This document shows, one piece after another, positions 26,998 through 34,747 of a stretch of DNA of 64,000 bases. The notes under the pieces were generated by a model that saw only the letters and a list, made by a program, of their open reading frames with translations, was not told the origin of the DNA and did no database searches. This stretch comes from Thalassotalea hakodatensis. GTDB lineage: Bacteria; Pseudomonadota; Gammaproteobacteria; Enterobacterales; Alteromonadaceae. How positions within the stretch are numbered: position 1 is the stretch's first letter; each line of letters opens with the position of its first letter. A program made the position numbers and the translations under genes. Location: the NCBI RefSeq assembly GCF_030295995.1, contig NZ_AP027365.1, positions 3,194,066-3,258,065 of the forward strand. The letters run 5' to 3'.

Positions 26998-27954
26998 TCA
27001 TTTCGCTTTTACTGCATTTACATGCTCTGCAACTAATCTAGCCGCGGCTAAATCTTCTAGTGCATGGCCCACTGATTTAAAAAGCGTGATCTGTGATGCG
27101 CTGCGATTAACAGCTTGCTCCTTTTTGCATAGAGCAAATAAATCTGCGTGAATATCTGAAAGAGTTATAACACCTTCAGCGAGAGGGATCGCTAAATCGC
27201 CTGTTTCTCTGGTAGCACTTTCTGTGTTATCCACATATATCGATGCTTTTTTAACACATTCATCATCCATTTCGCGCATATCAGGACGGTAAGCGCCGAC
27301 CATATCTAAGTGTTGACCAGGAACCAGCCACTCACCTTTTATTAGCGGTGATTGGCTTAAGGTGGCGCACGAAATAATATCTGCACCGGCAATATTTTCT
27401 TCAATATCACTAACGGCCTGACAATCAATAGCTAAATGAGCGACCTTATCGCAAATTGATTGTGCTTTTTCTAGTGACCTACCCCAAACTTTCACCTGTT
27501 TAATTGGTCTTACTGATGCATGTGCCTCAATTAGCTGCGATGACAAAGTGCCAGTACCAATAACAAACAAGGTTTCACTGTCAATACGAGATAAATAACT
27601 TGAGGCTAACGCTGAGGCTGCAGCTGTACGTTTAGCTGTTATTGTAGGTGCATCCATAATAGCCATTAACTGACCATCATCAACATTGAATAATAAATAA
27701 CTACCCTGAATCGACGGTAGATTTTTTGTGGCATTTTCTGGCGCAACAGTCACGAGCTTAACACCGGCCACTTCTCCTGATTGCCATGCAGGCATAATCA
27801 ATAACGTTGTTTCTCTGCTAGCTTTTGGGTTTTCAATATCAAAATGTAAACGTGGCGGAACAATAACATCACTGGCAAATGCATACTCCAAAGCAGGAAC
27901 TAATTTAGGAAATGTAAGTGCTTCATTCACCTTACTTGCATCAATATTTAACAT
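26998..27954 (-). CDS. Delta-1-pyrroline-2-carboxylate reductase (ornithine cyclodeaminase/mu-crystallin family)
   Basis: A 318-aa NAD(P)H-linked enzyme of the OCD/mu-crystallin family. Seen are GVKLVTVAPENATKNLPSIQGSYLLF, the DAPTITAKRTAAASALASSYLSR substrate loop, the nucleotide motif VIGTGTLSSQL and GADIISCATLSQSPLIKG. Next to a trans-3-hydroxyproline dehydratase it is best read as the reductase turning delta-1-pyrroline-2-carboxylate into L-proline. I start at 27954 because AGAGG precedes that ATG; the longer frame from 27984 crosses the putative operator region. It is divergent from an aldehyde dehydrogenase. Confidence 0.85.
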   Translation of the reverse strand: MLNIDASKVNEALTFPKLVPALEYAFASDVIVPPRLHFDIENPKASRETTLLIMPAWQSGEVAGVKLVTVAPENATKNLPSIQGSYLLFNVDDGQLMAIMDAPTITAKRTAAASALASSYLSRIDSETLFVIGTGTLSSQLIEAHASVRPIKQVKVWGRSLEKAQSICDKVAHLAIDCQAVSDIEENIAGADIISCATLSQSPLIKGEWLVPGQHLDMVGAYRPDMREMDDECVKKASIYVDNTESATRETGDLAIPLAEGVITLSDIHADLFALCKKEQAVNRSASQITLFKSVGHALEDLAAARLVAEHVNAVKAK

Positions 27955-27994
27955 ACAAACCTCTATAACAAATAATCCGCCCAATTATTGCATA

Positions 27995-28004
27995 CTGTAT
28001 ACAT
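27995..28004. promoter_or_regulatory. Candidate GntR operator (CTGTATACAT)
   Basis: Shares the TGTATACA core with the palindrome at 22880-22891. It lies in the short divergent region between the pyrroline-carboxylate reductase and aldehyde dehydrogenase genes. Weaker symmetry than the first site. Confidence 0.42.
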
Positions 28005-28083
28005 TTAATAAATATATTCTTTTTCAGGCTTTATAAACTATGCTCTGTTTGAGAAACTAACTGAAAATTGTACGGAGGTGAGA

Positions 28084-29532
28084 ATGAAAGACTTGAAAAA
28101 CACCGAATTACTAAAACACGGCTCATTTATCAATGGTCAATGGCAAACATCTGATGATAATTTTCCGGTGATAAACCCAGCAACCAACGAAGTGATTTCT
28201 AAAGTAGCAGAGGCAACCGCAGAACAAGTAGAACAAGCGATTACTGCCGCTAATACGGCTCAATCTTTATGGCAAGCAAAAACAAGCTACGAACGAGCAG
28301 CTAAATTACAACGATGGGCTGCGTTGATCAATGAACATAAAGATGATCTTGCCCTGATCATGACACGTGAGCAAGGCAAAACACTGGCTGATGCCAGTGG
28401 TGAAATCGCTTATGGAAAAAGTTTTATCGACTGGTTTGCCGAAGAGGCCAAACGCGTATATGGCGATACCATCTCACAGCATGTTGATAACAAAATGATC
28501 AGTATTATTAAACAACCGGTTGGTGTAGTAGCAGCCATTACACCATGGAACTTCCCAACTGCAATGATCACCCGTAAAGCTGCAGCTGCATTAGCTGCTG
28601 GTTGTACTATTGTAATTAAACCTGCCTCAGAAACACCTTATAGCGCACTTGCATTAGCTGTACTCGCTAAACAAGCAGGTATACCAGACGGCGTATTTAA
28701 TATTATCGTTGGCAAAGATTCTCGAGCGATTGGTGAACAACTAACGCAGCACTCTTTAGTTAAAAAATTTACCTTTACTGGCTCAACAAAAGTTGGAAAA
28801 TTGCTGAACAAGCAATGTGCTGAATCAATTAAAAAAGTATCATTAGAACTAGGTGGCAACGCCCCTTTTATTGTCTATGATGATGCAGATATTTCGTTAG
28901 CTGTTAAAGCTTTAGTCGATGCTAAATTAAGAAATTGTGGCCAAACATGTATAAGCCCTAATAGAATTTATTTACACCGCCCTATTGCCGATGCCTTTAA
29001 AAAACAATTAGTTGCAAGTTTAGAGAAAATAACACAGGGTAACGGGGAAGCAGCAGAAAGTGATATAGCCTGTTTAATACATCAAGAAGCGGCAGAAAAT
29101 GTACATAAATTAGTTGAATCTGCTAAAGCTGATGGTGGCAAAATTTTATTAGGCGGCTTATCGCAATCTCCAGACTCAAGTTTTTATCCGATAACCGTGA
29201 TTGATAACGTCAATCACAGTAGTGATATTACTCAATGCGAAATATTTGGCCCAGTATTTTCCTTAATCACTTTTGATGAACCTGAGCAAGTAATTACACA
29301 AGCAAACGATACCGAGTTTGGTTTGGCCAGTTATGTATTTAGTCAAAATATCAACCGACTACAAGAAACAACTATGGCATTAGACTATGGCATGATTGGT
29401 GTTAATGATACCGCAATATCACACCCAATAGCGCCTTTTGGTGGTATAAAACACTCAGGCTTTGGCAAAGAAGGATCTAAATATGGCCTTGATGATTACT
29501 TAATCATTAAAGCGATCACCTATGGTTTTTAA
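28084..29532 (+). CDS. NAD(P)-dependent aldehyde dehydrogenase (succinate-semialdehyde dehydrogenase-like)
   Basis: A 482-aa aldehyde dehydrogenase. Landmarks are ITPWNFPTAMITRKAAAALAAGC, FTGSTKVGK, catalytic Glu in LELGGNAPF and catalytic Cys in CGQTCISPNR. The sequence style is that of GabD-type succinate or glutarate semialdehyde dehydrogenases. Here it may serve the hydroxyproline locus as a second ketoglutarate-semialdehyde dehydrogenase. An excellent GGAGG (28073-28077) supports the ATG at 28084 rather than the GTG at 28078. It is divergent from the reductase, sharing the TGTATACA site. Confidence 0.87.
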   Translation: MKDLKNTELLKHGSFINGQWQTSDDNFPVINPATNEVISKVAEATAEQVEQAITAANTAQSLWQAKTSYERAAKLQRWAALINEHKDDLALIMTREQGKTLADASGEIAYGKSFIDWFAEEAKRVYGDTISQHVDNKMISIIKQPVGVVAAITPWNFPTAMITRKAAAALAAGCTIVIKPASETPYSALALAVLAKQAGIPDGVFNIIVGKDSRAIGEQLTQHSLVKKFTFTGSTKVGKLLNKQCAESIKKVSLELGGNAPFIVYDDADISLAVKALVDAKLRNCGQTCISPNRIYLHRPIADAFKKQLVASLEKITQGNGEAAESDIACLIHQEAAENVHKLVESAKADGGKILLGGLSQSPDSSFYPITVIDNVNHSSDITQCEIFGPVFSLITFDEPEQVITQANDTEFGLASYVFSQNINRLQETTMALDYGMIGVNDTAISHPIAPFGGIKHSGFGKEGSKYGLDDYLIIKAITYGF

Positions 29533-29565
29533 CGCTTTAATTTAACCTCCAAATAGACATAAAAA

Positions 29566-29591
29566 AGTCGTTGACTTTAACAGCAACGACT
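29566..29591 (+). terminator. Hairpin after the aldehyde dehydrogenase / start of MATE leader
   Basis: Stem AGTCGTTG / CAACGACT with a 10-base loop, no T-run on the plus strand. It may end the dehydrogenase transcript. Alternatively it belongs to a larger foldable leader: GACTTT...CAACGAC here can instead pair with GTCGTTG...AAAGTC near 29810-29824. Confidence 0.5.
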
Positions 29592-29596
29592 GCCAT

Positions 29597-29759
29597 TCTA
29601 TGCGTCTATTCAAAAATCCTTGGAGAACAAGACAATGAACAATGTAATCGCTATCGCTTCAGCGGATATTGTAGTTTCAGGGATCTTTTTTGGTTGTTTC
29701 AACCTAGCATAATCTTTCGATTTTGATTTAAGTTACATCGCAACTCAAAGACGCATAGA
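29597..29759 (+). other. 11-bp inverted repeat enclosing a tiny ORF (structured leader?)
   Basis: TCTATGCGTCT (29597-29607) and AGACGCATAGA (29749-29759) are perfect reverse complements and could form a stem closing about 140 bases. The enclosed region contains a ribosome site and a 25-codon ORF. The arrangement suggests an RNA control region for the MATE exporter that follows. No known riboswitch class is recognised. Confidence 0.4.
29635..29712 (+). CDS. Possible 25-aa hydrophobic leader peptide
   Basis: ATG at 29635 with TTGGAGAAC seven bases upstream; 25 codons, TAA at 29710. The product is hydrophobic (IAIASADIVVSGIFFG in the middle) with one Cys. It lies between the arms of an inverted repeat and about 170 bp before the MATE gene. 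It could be a regulatory uORF or a tiny membrane protein; coding is not certain. Confidence 0.35.
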   Translation: MNNVIAIASADIVVSGIFFGCFNLA

Positions 29760-29883
29760 CCTCTTTATTACATGATAATCATTTGTTAGACAAACATTCG
29801 ATTTGTTGTCGTTGAGAAAGTCGATCCCATCTATTTATAGTCATCACTATTCATTCTTATTATGAATTAATTTTAGACGCTCA

Positions 29884-31344
29884 ATGAGAGCATGGAAAAG
29901 GTTTAACGTTTTGACCACAGAACATAATAATTTAACAACACCCCCAACAACAAAGAGAAAAGTAAGTATATTTGCACTTTTCAAACAAGCGTTAAAGGGA
30001 GGACACCAAGATTTAACTTCAGGTTCAATAGGTATTGCTGCATTTATTCTGGCAGTGCCTATGGTACTTGAAATGCTAATGGAGTCAGTATTTGCTATTA
30101 CTGACATATTTTTTGTTTCAGGTTTAGGCGCAGAAGCAGTTGCAGTAGTAGGTCTTACAGAAGCAGTGTTAACACTTTTATACGCCGTTGCTATTGGTTT
30201 GAGCATGGCAGTCACTGCAACAATCGCACGTAGATATGGTGAAAAAAATGTAGAACAAGCAAATGCTGTTGCAGGACAAACCCTTTGGATTGGTTTGGCC
30301 GTGGCGCTTATTGTTGGTTTCATCGGACTAAACTTCGCAGAAGATATTCTTATTTTGATGGGAGGTAATGATGCCATTGTTGCCGCAGGTAAGAGCTATA
30401 CCACTATAATGCTAACTGGCTCGATCACAATTTTGTATTTGTTCTTAATGAATGCGATTTTCCGTGGTGCTGGCGATGCATCAGTTGCCATGCGATCCTT
30501 ATGGTTAGCCAATGGCATAAACATTGTGTTAGATCCCTTGCTTATTTACGGTATTGGCCCATTCCCTGAAATGGGATTAACAGGCGCGGCTGTAGCAACA
30601 ACAATAGGGAGAGGCGTAGGCGTTTTATATCAATTAAACCACCTATTTGGCCTTGCCGGACGCATCCAAATAAGTATTAAGCACCTAATGGTAAAATTAA
30701 GTTTAATTAAACAATTACTTAGTCTGTCATTTTTCGGCGTTATTCAATTTTTAATTGCAACCGCAAGCTGGATTGCTTTAGTCAGAATAGTGTCAACTTA
30801 TGGTAGTGAAGCCACAGCAGGTTACACCATTGCGATCCGTATCTTTATGTTTGCAATTCTTCCTGCATGGGGGCTTAGTAATGCGGTAGCAACGTTAGTA
30901 GGCCAAAACCTCGGCGCTTCAAAGCCTGATCGTGCAGAAGCATCAGTGAAACGTATCGCTAAATATAATATTTACTATATGGTAGGTGTTGCTGCGATTT
31001 TCTTGTTGATCCCAAAACAAATTATTGGTTTATTTTCACAAGATCCATTGGTTGTTCAATACGGAGTTGACTGCTTGAGATTGATCAGTCTTGGTAACGG
31101 CTTCTTTGCACTTGGCATGATATTAGTACAAGCTTTTAACGGCGCAGGAGATACAAAAACTCCCACTAAAGTTAACTTACTATGCTATTGGTTAATTCAA
31201 ATTCCATTAGCCTATAGTTTAGCCAAGTTATTTGCTTTTGGACCAAATGGCGTTTTTATCTCTGTAACGCTAGCACAAGCCGTATTTGCCTATGTAGGTT
31301 GGCAGTTATTTAAAAAAGGTCAATGGAAACTAAAACTAGTTTAA
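29884..31344 (+). CDS. MATE-family multidrug/Na+ (H+) efflux transporter
   Basis: A 486-aa inner-membrane protein with about 12 membrane helices in two MATE halves. Features are FILAVPMVLEMLMESVFAITDIFFVSGLGAEAVAVVGLTEA in the first half and GWGLSNA-like LPAWGLSNAVATLVGQNLGA in the second. MATE proteins export cationic drugs or metabolites using ion gradients; the substrate is unknown. The start is uncertain: the ATG at 29884 has no ribosome site, whereas a TTG at 29911 has AAAAGG ahead of it. A strong terminator follows. A decayed copy of its 3' end lies at 32250-32640. Confidence 0.9.
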   Translation: MRAWKRFNVLTTEHNNLTTPPTTKRKVSIFALFKQALKGGHQDLTSGSIGIAAFILAVPMVLEMLMESVFAITDIFFVSGLGAEAVAVVGLTEAVLTLLYAVAIGLSMAVTATIARRYGEKNVEQANAVAGQTLWIGLAVALIVGFIGLNFAEDILILMGGNDAIVAAGKSYTTIMLTGSITILYLFLMNAIFRGAGDASVAMRSLWLANGINIVLDPLLIYGIGPFPEMGLTGAAVATTIGRGVGVLYQLNHLFGLAGRIQISIKHLMVKLSLIKQLLSLSFFGVIQFLIATASWIALVRIVSTYGSEATAGYTIAIRIFMFAILPAWGLSNAVATLVGQNLGASKPDRAEASVKRIAKYNIYYMVGVAAIFLLIPKQIIGLFSQDPLVVQYGVDCLRLISLGNGFFALGMILVQAFNGAGDTKTPTKVNLLCYWLIQIPLAYSLAKLFAFGPNGVFISVTLAQAVFAYVGWQLFKKGQWKLKLV

Positions 31345-31356
31345 ATTAACCAGAAA

Positions 31357-31391
31357 AAGCTGCCGTTAAGTGTCTAACTTAACGGCAGCTT
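31357..31391 (+). terminator. Strong intrinsic terminator of the MATE gene
   Basis: A perfect 15-bp stem AAGCTGCCGTTAAGT / ACTTAACGGCAGCTT with a 5-base loop, 13 bp after the stop codon and followed by TATATTT. Confidence 0.88.
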
Positions 31392-31557
31392 ATATTTAAA
31401 TAAATCGTATTATTTGAAATACTCGTACTGGTTGGGAATTACAAATACAAGGTAAATACAGAGTAACCTCAACCTGTATAAGACATATCAATAAATCAAA
31501 TTTAACAACTAAAATCCGTTTTTATAAATTTGAAGTTAAATTTTTATCTTATTTCAA

Positions 31558-31601
31558 AATATGTTGAAGAAACGATAGCCCCCTACACTCTTCAACATAT
31601 T
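31558..31601 (-). terminator. Hairpin downstream of the EF-hand gene
   Basis: A 13-bp perfect stem AATATGTTGAAGA / TCTTCAACATATT with an 18-base C-rich loop. It lies 67 bp past the EF-hand stop on the minus strand, with a short T stretch after it there. Probably its terminator. Confidence 0.55.
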
Positions 31602-31667
31602 AAGTGTTAGTAAAAAATATTAACTAATGGTATGTATTCCTTATACAAAGCCGAGGTTAAAAATATA

Positions 31668-31889
31668 TTATTCACCTGAAAAGCTTGCAAACTCTTCTTT
31701 GCTTAATTCACCATCAGCATTAGTGTCTAATTGATTAAATTGTTCAGCTAGTGCAGCATCTTTACTCGCTTCCTCTGCACTGATAACACCATTACCATCA
31801 ATATCATATTCGTCAAAGTCTGAACCAGCATAGGCATTAATAGAAGCTAACATCATTGCAGTTGATAAGATCATCGCTAAATTTTTCAT
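31668..31889 (-). CDS. Secreted EF-hand calcium-binding protein
   Basis: A 73-aa protein with a signal peptide (about residues 1-22, MKNLAMILSTAMMLASINAYA). Two consecutive EF-hand loops have complete ligand positions: DIDGNGVISAEE and DTNADGELSKEE. It should bind Ca2+ in the periplasm or outside. Partner and role are unknown. It is monocistronic, between the MATE terminator and a gene-poor region. Confidence 0.88.
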   Translation of the reverse strand: MKNLAMILSTAMMLASINAYAGSDFDEYDIDGNGVISAEEASKDAALAEQFNQLDTNADGELSKEEFASFSGE

Positions 31890-32095
31890 AATTTTTTCCT
31901 CTAACTAATTGCTTAAATAATTAAGTAAATTTTCTTTAGCACCTAGATAAGGCAAATAATTTTGTGCTTGCCATTATTTTTCAGTGCTTCGATTAGAATA
32001 TAACAACTTTGGTGCCAAGATTTTAAAAACAAATTAAATCAACGACTTAAAACAAACAGCAATAATAATCTATAAAAAAGTACGTAAAACAGCTT

Positions 32096-32125
32096 AAAAA
32101 GTGTTGCCTTTAGGTAACACTTTTT
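32096..32125. terminator. Orphan terminator-like hairpin
   Basis: AAAAAGTGTTGCC / GGTAACACTTTTT with one wobble pair and a T-run on the plus strand, in a 780-bp region without an intact gene. It could end a small RNA or be a relic. Confidence 0.4.
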
Positions 32126-32249
32126 AAGACTTTAAATAAAAATATAACAATTTCAATTATTTAAAGTGTTGTTCATTGGAGACATATTAAAAATTATTGA
32201 TTTATTTTCATAATATCCATTGGTGTCTCAATACAATGTTAATTGTTTA

Positions 32250-32650
32250 AGGTTAATAAGCAGTGGTAACAGCTTCCTCACTCTTGGCATGGTATTAGTG
32301 CAAGCGCGGTACAGGTGATACTAGTGTCAGTTGATCTTTCGCATTTATTTTAGCGGCAGTTTATGGGTATTTAGGCAAGGCATTGAATTTATGTGTGGTT
32401 ATTCCTCATGAAAAAAGTAATGACGAAAAAGCTGCCTTTTGGGTTTAACTAAATTTAATCTCGAAAGAACAACCGACCCTAAAGTAAACTTCTTATTTTA
32501 CTGGCTAATTCAAACTCCATTAGCTTCTAATTTAGTCAGGTTGTTTGTATTCAAGCCAAAAGTCGTTTTTAATTCTGTTACCTTAGCACATGCTGTATTT
32601 ACCTATGTAGACTAGACATTATATAAAAAGGCCAATTGTAAAAGGCCTTA
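32250..32650 (+). pseudogene. Decayed copy of the MATE transporter 3' end
   Basis: The DNA at about 32250-32315 matches the MATE coding region around 31085-31155 (LGMxLVQA). About 32461-32640 matches its last part: the frame reads KVNFLFYWLIQTPLA, then SVTLAHAVFTYV, with stops. A roughly 145-bp unrelated insert lies between the two. It has no start and several stops and frameshifts. It marks an old duplication or homologue of the MATE gene 1.1 kb away. Confidence 0.8.
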
Positions 32651-32676
32651 GTTGTCAAAAAAGCTCGGAAGGTTAT

Positions 32677-34632
32677 TTAACCGATATGATTCGATATAAA
32701 TTTGTCTAGCGCTTTAAGAATAATGATTTTGCTTTGGTTTTGTTTCAAATGATGACCTTCCATTTTTAACTTAATAAACTCCACTTTTTTATTTGCGTCT
32801 TCCATCGCTTCCACCATAATTTCAGATTGTTCTATAGGTACAACCATATCGTCAGTACCATGTATTAGCAGCACTGGTACATTTATATTTGCTGCATGTT
32901 TTGCAGGTGAAATCGCATCAAGTTCTTCTTTTTCAATATTATTATTAACAGTTACCTCTTGCCAATACGCCAATATAGAACTATCACGACCATGATTATC
33001 CTCTTCTTGTTCCAACATCTCTGCAATATCAGAAACACCATTTATAGATACCGCGCATTGATAAACATCAGGTGTGAACGCAGCGCCTGCTAATGCGGCA
33101 TAGCCACCATAACTAATACCCACTATACAAACCCGATTACTGTCTATTTCACCCATATTAATCAATGCTGTGACAGAGTCGGTAAGATCATCTTGCATAC
33201 TCTTACCCCACTGACCTCTACCAAGAAGCGTATGTTCAGCACCAAAACCTGTTGAACCTCTAAATTGAGGCTGGATAACTAAATATCCTCTATTAGCAAA
33301 ATACTGAGCTAACCAATAAAAGGTTTTCTTATCATAGGATTCAGGGCCGCCATGTGGCAGTACTATCGCTGGTAATTTGCTTTTATCACCTTCAGCAATT
33401 GTAGGTAACGTTAGCAACGTTGGTATAATCACACCATCTCGAGTTTTAAATTTAAAATCAATGACCGTGTGAACATCTTCCCAAGTGATGTCTTTCCATA
33501 ACCTTGCAACATGGGCGAGTTTTTTGTTGTTATATGACAAAAAATCACCCGCCAAGCCATCCCACTCAGCAAAAACAATAACTTTGTCTCTATTTGGGGT
33601 GACACTTGTTAATGTTAAATTGCTGTTTGGCAATTCATCTTTTATCTCGGCAAACTGCTTTTCAAGTTTTTCATCGAAAAAAGTATAGCTTGGGGTAAAC
33701 CCAGAGTATTCAATACCATATACTTGCTGATTTATATCAGTTAATACGTGTTCAATATCTTTATTCTTTTTACCAAAGCTTGCAGGTGAAATGACGCCAC
33801 TATCCAAGTTTAAGGTAAAAACATCTTGATCAGAACCCGTTTGATTTAGGGTCATAATAAGGTGTTTATTGTCAGGCATAACGCCCGATATGCCATGAGT
33901 AATGTAAGGTGTTTTATCACTAAATATTACCTTCCAATCATCATTGTGTAGTACTTCTACAGTATGTATATTATTTTCTTGGTCAAAGCGTTCTCTTGCA
34001 AGTAAGTTATTATCTTGATCTAAAAAGTAATCTATCACATTTGAGCCGCCCTCAATATGCACTCTAGGCGTTTTATAGGGCTTATCTAAATTAACCTTCA
34101 TGATGCTATTTTTTGGCACCGCGTTTTTACTTCGCTGAGCATAGGCAGTCATGTACGCAAACTTATAATCCTTTGACACTCCAATGATATTTCCCAATTC
34201 AGTTTGCCCGTCATAAATTCCTTTACCTGGATTCAGTAATTGGCTAACTTTATTTTTATCTATGTCATATAAATAAGCTGTACTAATATCATAACGTCCT
34301 ATAAAGCCACGTATTTTAGAACGCTTTTCCATAATCAAGATAAGTTGCGTTTCACTGATGAAATATGCATTTTTCGGATCAATTCCTGAAACATCAAAGC
34401 CACGAACCACTTTTTTAGTCGTAAGATCAACAACAACAAATAAATCTCTATTTTGCTCTGTCAGACGATACGCTAACAACTTACCGCTTGGCGAAATTCT
34501 GACGAGTGATTTATTAGGCGACTGACTATATGTCTCAATTGAAATAAGAGGATCGGAGGTTTTAGCATGTACACTAAAAGTAAATATAAAGAATAAAATA
34601 AAAAAATTGATAGACGAAAAAAACAACTGCAT
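32677..34632 (-). CDS. Prolyl-oligopeptidase family (S9) secreted peptidase
   Basis: A 651-aa protein with a signal peptide (to about residue 23, VHAK). An N-terminal beta-propeller-like half (about 30-390) precedes an alpha/beta hydrolase domain. The catalytic triad is visible: Ser507 in GISYGGY, Asp595 in HGTDDMV and His627 in EGHH. Such S9 enzymes cut short peptides in the periplasm. It lies downstream of the cytochrome block on the same strand, separated by a hairpin at 34698-34739, so it is probably a separate unit. Confidence 0.92.
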   Translation of the reverse strand: MQLFFSSINFFILFFIFTFSVHAKTSDPLISIETYSQSPNKSLVRISPSGKLLAYRLTEQNRDLFVVVDLTTKKVVRGFDVSGIDPKNAYFISETQLILIMEKRSKIRGFIGRYDISTAYLYDIDKNKVSQLLNPGKGIYDGQTELGNIIGVSKDYKFAYMTAYAQRSKNAVPKNSIMKVNLDKPYKTPRVHIEGGSNVIDYFLDQDNNLLARERFDQENNIHTVEVLHNDDWKVIFSDKTPYITHGISGVMPDNKHLIMTLNQTGSDQDVFTLNLDSGVISPASFGKKNKDIEHVLTDINQQVYGIEYSGFTPSYTFFDEKLEKQFAEIKDELPNSNLTLTSVTPNRDKVIVFAEWDGLAGDFLSYNNKKLAHVARLWKDITWEDVHTVIDFKFKTRDGVIIPTLLTLPTIAEGDKSKLPAIVLPHGGPESYDKKTFYWLAQYFANRGYLVIQPQFRGSTGFGAEHTLLGRGQWGKSMQDDLTDSVTALINMGEIDSNRVCIVGISYGGYAALAGAAFTPDVYQCAVSINGVSDIAEMLEQEEDNHGRDSSILAYWQEVTVNNNIEKEELDAISPAKHAANINVPVLLIHGTDDMVVPIEQSEIMVEAMEDANKKVEFIKLKMEGHHLKQNQSKIIILKALDKFISNHIG

Positions 34633-34697
34633 AGGTTAAATTCCTTTTTATATGCATGCTAAAACACAAAGGTACAAGCTAAGTTAACACTTGGAAA

Positions 34698-34739
34698 GCG
34701 ATATAAATAAAAGATGTAAACAATCTTTATTTATATCGC
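34698..34739 (-). terminator. Hairpin terminator of the cytochrome operon
   Basis: A long stem GCGATATAAATAAA(A)GAT / ATCTTTATTTATATCGC with one bulge. It lies directly after the beta-helix/cytochrome gene on the minus strand. Confidence 0.65.
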
Positions 34740-34747
34740 ATTAAATC

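Noticed and set aside
29847-30377. 176-codon minus-strand ORF
   Set aside because: Antisense shadow of the MATE gene with low-complexity Ser/Thr/Ala composition.
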